NCBI RefSeq assembly: GCF_042650885.1
Contig: NZ_JBHSBU010000001.1
Span: forward strand, 1,922,001 to 1,986,000
DNA: 64,000 nucleotides
Reading direction: 5' to 3'
DNA from: Chitinimonas_A lacunae
GTDB lineage: Bacteria > Pseudomonadota > Gammaproteobacteria > Burkholderiales > Chitinimonadaceae
Part shown: positions 35,709 to 44,444 of the stretch, one piece after another
How the letters are laid out: each line of letters starts with the position of its first letter
Numbering within the stretch: position 1 is the stretch's first letter
Translations under genes and position numbers: made by a program
The notes under the pieces: generated by a model
Database searches by the model: none
What the model was told of the DNA's origin: nothing
The model's input: only the letters and a program-made list of their open reading frames with translations

Positions 35709-35857
35709 CACATTCCCCCAACAACAAAAATTTAAAAAAAGAGCATAAACAACCAGCACCAAACATAGAAAAATATTACTATCAGCCACCTCCAAGAAAA
35801 ACTGAACCAACAGAAAAACAGCCCCTTAAAACAGCAAAAATCTCAATTTAGACAATT

Positions 35858-36634
35858 ATGATTAGACCCTTAGCTTTGTCCGCACTAGTCTTGACCACTC
35901 CAGATACTAAGGTCCAAGCCGTTGCTTCACTCTCTCTAGATAACATCATTGCCCCTGCTTCAGTTCTGCAACCTCTTGCCAAGATACCGGGCCGACCACT
36001 CCTTCCCGAACTAGTTAATCCATCGCAACTAACAAAACGTACTGTCAGCACCATTGAAGGGCGAGCCGCTCTAATCCACGCACTAGCCCACATCGAGTTC
36101 AATGCAATAAACCTAGCACTTGACGCCGTCTGGCGCTTCATCCAAATGCCTGATGATTTCTACAAAGACTGGATGCAAGTCGCCCGCGAAGAGGCCTACC
36201 ACTTCACCCTTCTCAGCGATCACTTGAAGACCTTGGGCTACGAGTACGGCGACTTCCCTGCCCACAACGGTCTGTGGGAGATGGCCGAAAAGACCAAAGA
36301 CGACCTGCTGGCCCGGCTCGCGCTGGTGCCGCGAACCCTGGAAGCACGCGGGCTTGATGCTTCGCCGCAGATTCGCGACAAGCTGCTGTCGGTGGGGGAT
36401 AAGGAAGGGGCGGCGATTCTCGACATCATCCTGCGTGACGAGATCGGGCATGTGGCCATCGGCAACCGTTGGTACAGGTGGCTGTGTGAGCAGCGCGGGC
36501 TTGATCCGATTGCGACCTATGCCGAGCTGGCCGAACGCTATCAGGCGCCCAAGCTGCGTGGGCCGTTCAATCTGGAGGCCCGGCGTGCAGCGGGCTTTGA
36601 TGAGGCGGAGCTGGAAGCGCTCCAGCGCAAGTGA
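35858..36634 (+). CDS. DUF455 ferritin-like protein
   Basis: The 258-aa product matches the DUF455 family of ferritin-like four-helix proteins: AALIHALAHIEFNAINLALD with E and H metal-ligand positions, then VAREEAYHFTLLSDHLKTLGY and ILRDEIGHVAIGNRWYRWLC, which repeat the ExxH di-iron pattern. Some members act in tRNA or redox modification, but the role is unsettled. The first 260 bases use A/T-ending codons (TTA, CTA, AGA), while the second half is as GC-rich as the neighbours. The change suggests a recombination border linked to the AT-rich islet. Confidence 0.88.
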   Translation: MIRPLALSALVLTTPDTKVQAVASLSLDNIIAPASVLQPLAKIPGRPLLPELVNPSQLTKRTVSTIEGRAALIHALAHIEFNAINLALDAVWRFIQMPDDFYKDWMQVAREEAYHFTLLSDHLKTLGYEYGDFPAHNGLWEMAEKTKDDLLARLALVPRTLEARGLDASPQIRDKLLSVGDKEGAAILDIILRDEIGHVAIGNRWYRWLCEQRGLDPIATYAELAERYQAPKLRGPFNLEARRAAGFDEAELEALQRK

Positions 36635-36641
36635 AAAATAA

Positions 36642-36670
36642 GACGCCCGGTTCGGCTTGAACCGGGCGTC
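36642..36670 (+). terminator. Hairpin after the DUF455 gene
   Basis: A perfect 12-bp stem, GACGCCCGGTTC with GAACCGGGCGTC, loop GGCTT, starts seven bases after the stop. The downstream tract is only moderately T-rich. Confidence 0.7.
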
Positions 36671-36690
36671 GTTATATGCATTTTCATAAA

Positions 36691-36752
36691 ATTTTCTATA
36701 TTTGAAATTTTCTGTACCAAATATTGCAATTAACATGCACATTATTTTAATA
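36691..36752 (+). repeat. Dispersed intergenic element, copy 10 (TTGCA/ATGCA type)
   Basis: CTATATTTG block, spacer of about 19 nt, TTGCA at 36724-36728, ATGCA at 36735-36739, then CATTATTTTAATAAC. It lies 150 bp upstream of the imelysin gene. Confidence 0.6.
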
Positions 36753-36827
36753 ACCGCCCCCAATCGAATTTCTCCCAACCACCTTCCCTATTCTTGCGTC
36801 AGATCAATCCTTACCAGCCCATCATTT

Positions 36828-36846
36828 GATAACGTTTCTCAATACT
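36828..36846. promoter_or_regulatory. Possible Fur box upstream of the imelysin operon
   Basis: GATAACGTTTCTCAATACT matches the Fur consensus at about 12 of 19 positions and lies 41 bp before the imelysin start. Imelysin operons are iron-regulated in several bacteria, which makes it plausible but weak. Confidence 0.35.
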
Positions 36847-36887
36847 CATATCATTCAGGACTTTATCGTCCACTGGAGTCCGCCCCG

Positions 36888-38039
36888 ATGTCCTCGTTGC
36901 GTCGTCTTGCTCTTGCTGCCCTGATCGGCGGCGCTCTGTTTGCGCCGGTCCAGGCCGATCCGGTTCAGCCGCAGGCTGTGGCCGATCATTACGCCAGCCT
37001 GGTCCACGCCGGTTACAGCGACACACTGGCCGCTGCCAAGACCCTGCAACAGTCCATCGACGCCCTGCTGGCCAATCCGAACGAAGACACCCTCACTGCC
37101 GCCCGCAAAGCCTGGCTTGCTGCGCGCGAGTGGTATGGCCAGACCGAAGCCTTCCGCTTCTATGGCGGCCCGATCGATGCGGAAGACGGCCCTGAGCCAC
37201 GCATCAACGCCTGGCCGATGGACGAAGCCTATGTGGACTACGTCAAGGGCAAGAACAAGGCCGGCATCGTCAACAATCCCAAGGCCAAGCTGAGCCGTGA
37301 AGTGCTGGTCAGCCTCAATGAAAAAGGCGGCGAGGAAAATATCAGTACCGGCTGGCACGCCATCGAATTTCTGCTGTGGGGCCAGGACTTGAATAAGGCC
37401 GGCCCGGGTGCCCGTCCTGCCAGCGACTTTGTCGACAGCAAGGCCAATAACGCCGAGCGGCGCCGCAACTACCTCAAGATCGTGTCCGACCTGCTGGTCG
37501 ACGACCTCACTACCCTGGTCAAAGCCTGGGAACCCAACGCCGACAATTACCGCGCCCGCTTCGTCCAAGACCCGCAGGCCATCTCCAAGATGCTGACCGG
37601 TCTGGGCGTGCTGTCGCGTGGCGAACTGGCCGGCGAACGGATGGAAGTCGCCCTCGCCTCGCAATCGCAGGAAGACGAGCACAGCTGCTTCTCCGACAAC
37701 ACCCACCGCGACATCGTCGGCAACGCCCGTGGCATCCAGAACGTGTGGGAAGGCCGCTATCAGCGCGCCGACGGCAGCAGGCTCGAAGGTCCGTCGCTGC
37801 GCCAACTGGTCGCCGACAAGGACGCCAAGATCGCCGACAAGGTCTCGGCCGATATGGCCGCCAGCGTCAGCGCCGCCGAGGCGATCCAGGCGCCGTTCGA
37901 CCGCGAGATCGTCGGCCGCGACGACGCCCCGGGCCGCAAGCGGGTGCGCGCCGTGATCGATGCCCTGAAGCAGCAGGCCAACGGCCTGGTGCAGGCCGCC
38001 AAGGCGCTTGGCATCAAACGACTCAATACCAAGGTCTGA
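36888..38039 (+). CDS. Imelysin-family (IrpA/ICMP-type) periplasmic protein
   Basis: The 383-aa protein has a signal peptide (LALAALIGGALFAPVQA) and an imelysin domain with the signature HAIEFLLWG (the HxxE motif in GWHAIEFLLWGQD). It shows the two-half helical structure and a C-terminal ADMAASVSAAEAI repeat. IrpA/imelysin proteins are iron-regulated periplasmic or surface proteins associated with iron uptake; protease activity has been claimed for some. It heads a four-gene operon with DUF1111, a second imelysin and DUF1513. ATG 36888 has a CTGGAG box upstream. Confidence 0.92.
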   Translation: MSSLRRLALAALIGGALFAPVQADPVQPQAVADHYASLVHAGYSDTLAAAKTLQQSIDALLANPNEDTLTAARKAWLAAREWYGQTEAFRFYGGPIDAEDGPEPRINAWPMDEAYVDYVKGKNKAGIVNNPKAKLSREVLVSLNEKGGEENISTGWHAIEFLLWGQDLNKAGPGARPASDFVDSKANNAERRRNYLKIVSDLLVDDLTTLVKAWEPNADNYRARFVQDPQAISKMLTGLGVLSRGELAGERMEVALASQSQEDEHSCFSDNTHRDIVGNARGIQNVWEGRYQRADGSRLEGPSLRQLVADKDAKIADKVSADMAASVSAAEAIQAPFDREIVGRDDAPGRKRVRAVIDALKQQANGLVQAAKALGIKRLNTKV

Positions 38040-38155
38040 GGCGAATCAGAGACCTGGAGGCGCTCCGGCGCCTCTGCGGACGATCAGCGTCCGATTTCTA
38101 CCCGCCGGCCTCACCGACTTCGCCCGGTGCCGGCTTTTGTAAAGATGTACTGGTA

Positions 38156-39547
38156 ATGAATGCTTTCGTCTTTCGCAGCCTGCTCGCCGCCGGCCTGATC
38201 GGAGCCGGTTTTGCCGCCGGCGCCGGCCTGGCTCCGCCGTTTGACCCCGCCGAGGAACGACCCGGTGGCGACACCACGGTGTTTGACGATGGCAAGAATG
38301 CCTTTGCCCATCCGGCTGCCAATCTTGACGACCGCCAGCGCACCGAATTCGTGATCGGCAATTCGTTTTTCAAGAAGAACTGGGTCGAAGCGCCCTCCTC
38401 GACCACCGCCCGCGATGGCCTGGGACCGCATTTCATCGCCCGCTCCTGCGGCAGTTGCCATACCGAGGACGGCCGTGGCGCGCCGCCGGCGTTTGAAAAC
38501 ACCTTGCAGTCGGAACAGCCGATGGCGCTGCTGTTTCGGCTGTCGCTGCCAGACGGCCGGCCCGAGCCGACTTATGGCGGCCAGTTCAACAACGACGCCG
38601 TCAGCGGGGTCAAGCCCGAAGGCCAGATCGAGATCCAGTATCAGGAAATCGAAGGCCGGTTTGCCGACGGCGAGGGCTATACCCTGCTCAAGCCCGCCTA
38701 CCGCTTCAGCCAACTCAACTACGGCCCGATGCTGCCCGATACCCTGATGTCGCCGCGCATTGCCCCGCAGATGATCGGCCTGGGACTGCTGGAAGCGATC
38801 CGCGAACAGGACATCCTCAACAACGCGCGCCAACAGCAACAGGCCGGCGGCCCGGTGCGCGGTCGTCCCAACTATGTGCCGGACGCCTACGCCCGCCGTA
38901 CCGTGCTTGGCCGCTTTGGCTGGAAGGCCAATACCGGCAGCATCGCCCACCAGTCGGCCGGGGCATTTCTCGGCGATATCGGCATCACCTCGTCGCGCTT
39001 CCCGCATGAGGAATGCACCAGCCGACAAAAGGACTGCCGCCGCTCGCCCTCGGGCGGCAAGCCCGAGATCGCCGACAAGCTGCTCGATCAGGTGATCCTG
39101 TACAGCCGCACCCAGGCGGTGCCGGCGGCGCGCAATCTCGATGATCCGAAGGTCAGAAGCGGCCGCGAAATCTTCCATGCCGCCCAGTGCGCCACCTGCC
39201 ATGTGCCGAGCTACACCACCGGCCCATTCGCGCCGGTGCCGCAGTTGGGCGGGCAGAAAATCTTTCCGTATACCGACCTGCTGCTGCACGACATGGGTGA
39301 AGGACTGGCCGACGGCCGCCCCGATTTCCGTGCCGGCCCGCGCGACTGGAAGACGCCGCCCCTGTGGGGGCTGGGGCTGGTCGAAGCGGTCAATGGCCAT
39401 ACCCGCTATCTGCACGACGGTCGCGCCCGCAATCTGCTCGAAGCGGTGCTGTGGCACGGCGGAGAAGCCGAAGCGGCCAAGCAGCAGGTGCTCAGGCTCA
39501 GCCGCACCGACCGCGAGAACCTCGTCCGTTTTTTACAGTCCCTGTAG
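38156..39547 (+). CDS. Di-haem DUF1111 c-type cytochrome oxidoreductase
   Basis: The 463-aa protein starts with a signal-type segment (VFRSLLAAGLIGAGFAAGAG). It carries two CxxCH haem c sites: CGSCHTEDGRG near residue 100 and CATCHVPSYTT near residue 345, with the PxWGLGL block, typical of the DUF1111 (thiol oxidoreductase-like) family. These are periplasmic relatives of di-haem peroxidases regularly found beside imelysin genes. A redox role in metal handling is inferred. ATG 38156 is the first start that gives an export signal. It lies 116 bp after the first imelysin gene. Confidence 0.92.
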   Translation: MNAFVFRSLLAAGLIGAGFAAGAGLAPPFDPAEERPGGDTTVFDDGKNAFAHPAANLDDRQRTEFVIGNSFFKKNWVEAPSSTTARDGLGPHFIARSCGSCHTEDGRGAPPAFENTLQSEQPMALLFRLSLPDGRPEPTYGGQFNNDAVSGVKPEGQIEIQYQEIEGRFADGEGYTLLKPAYRFSQLNYGPMLPDTLMSPRIAPQMIGLGLLEAIREQDILNNARQQQQAGGPVRGRPNYVPDAYARRTVLGRFGWKANTGSIAHQSAGAFLGDIGITSSRFPHEECTSRQKDCRRSPSGGKPEIADKLLDQVILYSRTQAVPAARNLDDPKVRSGREIFHAAQCATCHVPSYTTGPFAPVPQLGGQKIFPYTDLLLHDMGEGLADGRPDFRAGPRDWKTPPLWGLGLVEAVNGHTRYLHDGRARNLLEAVLWHGGEAEAAKQQVLRLSRTDRENLVRFLQSL

Positions 39548-39661
39548 ACTCGCCGCGACGGTGGTGCGCCGCGACCGCCGTCGCGGTTTCCGCACCACGC
39601 GGCGCCCCGGGCCGCCCTGGCCTGGGCGTCATGGTTTCCATTCGTCATCTAGAGGACCGCG

Positions 39662-40708
39662 ATGCGACGCTTTCCGCTTCTGGCCCTGCTCGCCTGGCTC
39701 GCCGTACCGGCGTTTGCCGCCGAGCCGGCCACGATCCAGGCCGCGCCCCTGATCACTTACTGGCAGCGCGATGTGCTGCTGCCCCGTCATGAACAGCTCG
39801 CCACCGCGAGCAAGACCCTGGCATCGAGCCTCGATGCGCTGTGTGAACGCCCCAATGCCGCCCGGCTCGATAGTGCCCGGGTGGCGTGGAAATCCACCTT
39901 CCTCGCCTGGCGCGCCATCGAAGCGCTGCCGCTTGGTCCCACCACCGCCCGCCGGACGGCCTGGAAGATCGATCTGTGGCCGACCCGGATGCAGAAGATC
40001 GAAGAAGCGGTCAAGCTCTCGCGCCCCGATCTGCCGATTGCCGAGGGGATCGGCGCGGTAGCCCAGGGCTTGCCAGCCATTGAATATCTGCTGTGGGGCG
40101 ACGACCGGGCCAAGGCCCAGCTTGGCCGGCTCCAGTTCAAGCAGCGCTGTCGTTATCTCAGCGCGCTTGGCACTGAAGTCGCCGAAGAAACCCAGGCGCT
40201 GGCCAATGCCTGGCGCAGCCACGCCGCCAGCCCGCCCGACGAGACCCAGGCCAAGGAAACCCTCGATCTGGCGGTCAATATGCTGGCCGTATCGCTTGAA
40301 GGCTTGCGCGACAAGAAACTGGCCCGGATGGGCAACCCCAAGGTCAAACGTCCGGTGCGGCAGGACTTTGACGCCTGGCGCAGCAAGAACACCCGCGACG
40401 GCCTCAAGGCCACGCTCGATGCGGTGGAAGGTCTGCTGTTCCACCCGATGCCCAGCAGCCAGAGCTTTGCCGACCAGTTGGCCAAGGCCGGCAAGCCGAT
40501 GCTGGTGCAGCATCTCAAGGAAGAATTCGCAGCGGCCCATACCGAGCTGGCCAAGCTCCCGGGCGACCTGGCGCTGTATATCGCCGACGACCCGAGCCAC
40601 GGCAAAGCGCTGCACGAATCGCTGGGCCGCTTGCAAAAGCTGGTCGAATTGCAGGTCGCCGACGCCCTGGGCATCACCATCGGCTTCAAGGATGGCGATG
40701 GCGATTGA
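39662..40708 (+). CDS. Second imelysin-like periplasmic protein
   Basis: The 348-aa protein has a signal peptide (LALLAWLAVPAFAAE) and an imelysin fold. The signature reads GLPAIEYLLWG, with Pro where the first protein has His, a form common in this subgroup. WRAIEALPLGP and KIDLWPTRMQKIEEAV are further family blocks. AGAGGA lies before ATG 39662. Its last codons overlap the DUF1513 start. Loss of the His argues against metal-protease activity here. Confidence 0.88.
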   Translation: MRRFPLLALLAWLAVPAFAAEPATIQAAPLITYWQRDVLLPRHEQLATASKTLASSLDALCERPNAARLDSARVAWKSTFLAWRAIEALPLGPTTARRTAWKIDLWPTRMQKIEEAVKLSRPDLPIAEGIGAVAQGLPAIEYLLWGDDRAKAQLGRLQFKQRCRYLSALGTEVAEETQALANAWRSHAASPPDETQAKETLDLAVNMLAVSLEGLRDKKLARMGNPKVKRPVRQDFDAWRSKNTRDGLKATLDAVEGLLFHPMPSSQSFADQLAKAGKPMLVQHLKEEFAAAHTELAKLPGDLALYIADDPSHGKALHESLGRLQKLVELQVADALGITIGFKDGDGD

Positions 40709-41744
40709 CCGCCGCCGCGCGCTGGCGCTGCTGGCCACGCTGCCCATGCTACCGGCGCTGGCACGCACCCCGGACGCACCGCTGCTGTCGGCCGGCTGGC
40801 GCGATCCCGGGCAGTGGCAGGCAGGCAGCCTGGGCGGCCCCGCCACCGCGCTGCCCGAGCGGGCGCACGATATCGTGGCCGACCCGCGCCGACCCGGCGA
40901 AGCGCTGGTGATCGCCCGTCGGCCAGGCCACTATCTGGCCCGGATCGACTGGCGCCGCGGCCGCCTGCTGCGGCTCAGTGAAGCCGAAGCAGGGCGCAGC
41001 TTGTTCGGCCATGGTGTCTTCAGCCCCGATGGCCGTCATTTCCTGACCACCGAGAACGACGAAGGCACGGGTCTGGGCCGGATTACGGTGCGCGACGCCA
41101 CCACCCTGCGCCCGCTGGCCGACTGGCCAAGCCACGGCATCGGCCCGCATGAGCTGCTATGGCTCGATCAGGAGCGGCTCGCCGTGGCCAACGGCGGCAT
41201 TCTCACCCTGGCCGAAACCGGCCGGCTCAAGCGCAATCTGGCCGAGATGGCGCCTTCGCTCGTCCTGCTCGATGGCCGCACCGGCAAGCTGCTGGCCGAA
41301 TACCGGCTCGACGACCCCAAGCTCTCGATCCGCCACCTGGCGCGCGCTCAGGACGGCACGCTGGCCGCCGCGCTGCAAAGCGAAGCCGGTCCGCGCCCGC
41401 TGCTGGCCCTGCTGCGCCAGGACCGTTTCCGCCTGGCCGATACGCCGCCTGAACTGGTCCAGGCCATGGCCGCCTATGGCGCAAGCGTCGCGGCCAATGG
41501 CAACCGTTTTCTGCTGAGCTGCCCCAAGGGCGGTCTGGTGGCGGAATGGGACAGTGAAGGCCACCCAGGCGCTCAGGCCCAGCTCGCCAAACCCTACGGC
41601 GTGACCGCCCGCCACGGCGACTGGCTGGTCAGCGGCGAAGACGGCCAATTATGGCGGCTCGCAGCAGGCACGCTTGAGCTGCTGGCGAGCGAGCACTTTC
41701 CTGAGCTGCATTGGGATAACCACCTGCGCCTGTCTGTGGTCTGA
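40692..41744 (+). CDS. DUF1513 periplasmic protein
   Basis: The 350-aa protein begins MAMAIDRRRALALLATLPML, resembling a Tat signal (RRxAL). It continues with beta-propeller-like strands of the DUF1513 family: AHDIVADPRRPGEALVIARR, HGVFSPDGRHFLTTENDEGT and WPSHGIGPHELLWL (conserved G-x-GPHE). It overlaps the second imelysin gene by 17 bases and ends the operon. DUF1513 proteins accompany imelysin/DUF1111 clusters, but the biochemical role is unknown. ATG 40698 is an equally possible start. Confidence 0.88.
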   Translation: MAMAIDRRRALALLATLPMLPALARTPDAPLLSAGWRDPGQWQAGSLGGPATALPERAHDIVADPRRPGEALVIARRPGHYLARIDWRRGRLLRLSEAEAGRSLFGHGVFSPDGRHFLTTENDEGTGLGRITVRDATTLRPLADWPSHGIGPHELLWLDQERLAVANGGILTLAETGRLKRNLAEMAPSLVLLDGRTGKLLAEYRLDDPKLSIRHLARAQDGTLAAALQSEAGPRPLLALLRQDRFRLADTPPELVQAMAAYGASVAANGNRFLLSCPKGGLVAEWDSEGHPGAQAQLAKPYGVTARHGDWLVSGEDGQLWRLAAGTLELLASEHFPELHWDNHLRLSVV

Positions 41745-42046
41745 GCGCTGTCTGATGCTGGCTCATCGCATCGACAGGGAAGATGGGGGGTGTCCGGGTC
41801 GGACCCGAACAGACACTGACAGTGGACACCAAAGCGACCAGGCGATCTCAGTCCGCTCCGCTGGCGACCTTGTCCAGATGGACGCCGTGTTGAAGGCAAA
41901 TCGGCATCACCCAAGCACCCTTGCCCTGATAGCACCGTGAATCGACAGCCCGGCCTGCGCCGCCCAGACAGCCCGATGAAAGCTCAAGCAATGGCTATAG
42001 TTGAAGCTAGTCAAAGCAGATTACGGCCTGGCCAAGGGAGCGGAAG
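41745..42046. other. Intergenic region after the imelysin operon
   Basis: About 300 bp. I see only a small hairpin (CGGGTC, G, GACCCG near 41797-41809) and no gene. AAGGGAGCGGAAG before 42047 is the ribosome-binding region of the next gene. Confidence 0.4.
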
Positions 42047-42802
42047 ATGGGTTTAGGCAAACGTTTTTCCTGGTGCTGGCTGCTGCTGTCGCTGTGCTGC
42101 CTCAGTTTTGCCGAGCCGGTGACGTCACCGCCGCAGGTCCATCTGGTGACCTCGGCCTATCCACCCTATTTCGGCCCGGACCTTCCCAACCAGGGCATCA
42201 TCTCTGAGATCGTTACCGAGGCTTACCGCCGGGCCGGCTACCGGGCCAAGCTCGAATTCCTGCCCTGGACGCGCTGTCTGGCCTATGCCCGCACCGGCCA
42301 GGTCGATGGCCTGTTCGGGGTCTGGTATCTCAAGGAGCGCGAGAGTTTTCTGCTCTACAGCGACCCAATGCCACCGATTCAGCTCGGCTTCTATACCAAG
42401 GTCAGTTCCAACATCCGCTACAAGACCCTGGAAGACCTGCGCCGCTACGTGATTGGCACGGTGCAGGACTATGGCGACCCGCCGCATTTTGTTGCTGCCC
42501 GCCTCAATACCGATGTCGCGCCTACCGACAAGCACAATCTGGCCAAGCTCCACGCCGGCCGGGTCGATCTGATCCTGATCGAGCGCGGAGTGGCACGTCA
42601 TCTGATTGCGACCGAAATGCCCGAACTCCAGCAGGAATTGACCTGGATCGAGCCGCCCGTGGCCACCATGCAGCAATATGTGGCCCTGTCGAAAAAATCG
42701 CCGCGTGCCGAGCAATTGCGGCAGGCGTTCAACAAGGGGCTCAGGGAAATGAGCAACGACGGCACCCTACAGCGCCTGCTGGAAAGTTCGAACATCCTGT
42801 GA
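42047..42802 (+). CDS. Periplasmic binding protein, family 3 (orphan)
   Basis: The 251-aa protein has a signal peptide (WCWLLLSLCCLSFAEP) and SBP_bac_3 landmarks: VHLVTSAYPPYFGPDL, QGIISEIVTEAYRRAGY, LEFLPWTRCLAYARTGQVDG, an ERESFLLYSDPM segment and KSPRAEQLRQAFNKGL. It probably binds an amino acid or similar solute. Instead of transporter genes it is followed, with overlap, by a different binding-protein-like gene (GTGA at 42799), so the two products are made together. Confidence 0.88.
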   Translation: MGLGKRFSWCWLLLSLCCLSFAEPVTSPPQVHLVTSAYPPYFGPDLPNQGIISEIVTEAYRRAGYRAKLEFLPWTRCLAYARTGQVDGLFGVWYLKERESFLLYSDPMPPIQLGFYTKVSSNIRYKTLEDLRRYVIGTVQDYGDPPHFVAARLNTDVAPTDKHNLAKLHAGRVDLILIERGVARHLIATEMPELQQELTWIEPPVATMQQYVALSKKSPRAEQLRQAFNKGLREMSNDGTLQRLLESSNIL

Positions 42803-43713
42803 GCACAACGATGTGGCAACGCAGTCTCTATCGCTTCAACCTTCCGCTCGCTTTATTGCTGATCCTGAGCCTGTTGTGCAGTGCCCGCTCATGGGCGGCC
42901 GATCAGGTGATCTACCCGGCGCCTGAAGGCGTCAATGATGTGCGGCATGAGGACAAACTCGAATTCCTGCGCACGGCACTTGAGCGCACCCGGCCGCAAT
43001 ACGGCGATTACGAGTTGCGTCCGGCGGGTGTGGTGATGAATAAAGCCCGTCAGTTGCTGTCGCTTTCCACCAATCAGGAACTCACTTTGTCGTGGAGCGG
43101 CACGTCATTGGAGATGGAAAAGGATTTTCTGCCGATCCGTATCCCCTTGCGCAAAGGTCTTGGCGGCTACCGGATCTTTCTGATCGCCGCCGAGCGCCAG
43201 GCCGAATTCGACAAGATCAAGACGCTCGACGATCTCAAGCCTTTCATCATGGGGCAGGGTAACGGCTGGGCCAGCAATGAGGTGCTGCGTCGGGCGGGCC
43301 TCAATGTCGTCACCAGCAATTACGACAGTCTGTTCCGGATGGTGGGAGCAAGTCGGATCGACCTGTTTCCGCGCGGTCTGTCCGAAGTGTTCATCGAATA
43401 CGAGGCCAACAGGCGCAGCGTCCCCAATCTGGCGGTCGAGCAGAACCTGATCCTGCGCTACGACAGCCCCTACTATTTCTTCGTCAACAAACAGAACACC
43501 CGGCTCGCCAAGCGGATCGAACAGGGGCTGCGGATGATGATCAAGGATGGCAGCTTCGATGAAATCTTCTGGCGCTATAACGGCGACTCGATCCGCAAAG
43601 CCCGCCTGAACGAGAGGCGGGTGATCTATCTGATTGACCACGACCTGCCGCCGGAAACCCCGCTCAAGGATAAAAGCCTCTGGTTCGACCCGACCAGCAG
43701 CAAGGCCCGCTGA
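42799..43713 (+). CDS. Periplasmic binding-protein-like protein, paralogue of the 13088 gene product
   Basis: This 304-aa protein has a signal peptide (LALLLILSLLCSARSWAA) and a type II binding fold with IPLRKGLGGYRIFLI, KIKTLDDLKPFIMGQGNGWA and SRIDLFPRGLSEVF. It resembles the product of 13088-13930 throughout, including the C-terminal ending (ARLNERRVIYLIDHDLPP against LHLSKRRVIDLTFAPD). Start: GTG 42799 overlapping the previous stop, or ATG 42811. Ligand and partner are unknown. Confidence 0.85.
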   Translation: MSTTMWQRSLYRFNLPLALLLILSLLCSARSWAADQVIYPAPEGVNDVRHEDKLEFLRTALERTRPQYGDYELRPAGVVMNKARQLLSLSTNQELTLSWSGTSLEMEKDFLPIRIPLRKGLGGYRIFLIAAERQAEFDKIKTLDDLKPFIMGQGNGWASNEVLRRAGLNVVTSNYDSLFRMVGASRIDLFPRGLSEVFIEYEANRRSVPNLAVEQNLILRYDSPYYFFVNKQNTRLAKRIEQGLRMMIKDGSFDEIFWRYNGDSIRKARLNERRVIYLIDHDLPPETPLKDKSLWFDPTSSKAR

Positions 43714-43868
43714 GCGGGGCCGGGCAGATCGACCCAGCCCCGACTCCCTTGTCCTATCCGCCGCCCCAGGACCGCGCCGGGCGTCCTCCATTTAATGGAA
43801 AATACCCGGACATCCGTATGCCGCACCAAATCCTGTCATTAAAATAATTTGCCAAAAGGACTCCCACC

Positions 43869-44444
43869 ATGCCCCGCTCGCTCGCGCTGACTGCGCTGTT
43901 TCTGCTGACCGCCTTGCTGTGCGGCTGCAATACCGTTCACTTCCAGCAGGCACTGGGCCGCGCCGACGACCCGGCGCTGAAGCGATTGCTGGGCACCTGG
44001 CGCTATGTCGGCCCGCCGATCGACCCCAAGCCGGTAGAAGGACCGATAGAGATCGTGGCCGAGCAGGGCAGCTATCTGGCACGCGACCCGGCCCAGCCCA
44101 AGGACCAGGCGTCGCTGCGCTATTTCGCCGGCAAACAAGGACGTTATCTGGTGGTGGAACTGGGGGAAGGCAAGGCCGAGGCCAAGGCTTATGCGGTATT
44201 CAAACTGGAGGGCGAGCCCCCGGCAGTCCGGGTGCTGCCGGTCGATCTGGCGCAGGCGATCCCGCTGCTGCGCGAAGCCGGCTTCAAGGTTGAGGAGAAA
44301 CGCGAACAGTTCTTCCACTACGCCACGGCCCAGGGCGAGCGCCAGGCGCTGGAACGCTTTGTCTCCAGCCACGATGCCCGGCTGTTTGCACCCAGGCAGG
44401 CCATGCATTTCGAGCGGGTCAACACGCCAGAGGCCAAGCGATGA
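43869..44444 (+). CDS. Putative lipoprotein
   Basis: The 191-aa protein begins with a lipoprotein-type signal (LALTALFLLTALLCGCN); the Cys at the end of LLCGC would be lipidated. The mature part (TWRYVGPPIDPKPVEGPIEI, YLVVELGEGKAEAKAYAVFK) is beta-rich and charged, with no family I recognise. An AAAAGGA box precedes ATG 43869. Its stop overlaps the truC start (ATGA), so the two are co-translated. Confidence 0.8.
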   Translation: MPRSLALTALFLLTALLCGCNTVHFQQALGRADDPALKRLLGTWRYVGPPIDPKPVEGPIEIVAEQGSYLARDPAQPKDQASLRYFAGKQGRYLVVELGEGKAEAKAYAVFKLEGEPPAVRVLPVDLAQAIPLLREAGFKVEEKREQFFHYATAQGERQALERFVSSHDARLFAPRQAMHFERVNTPEAKR

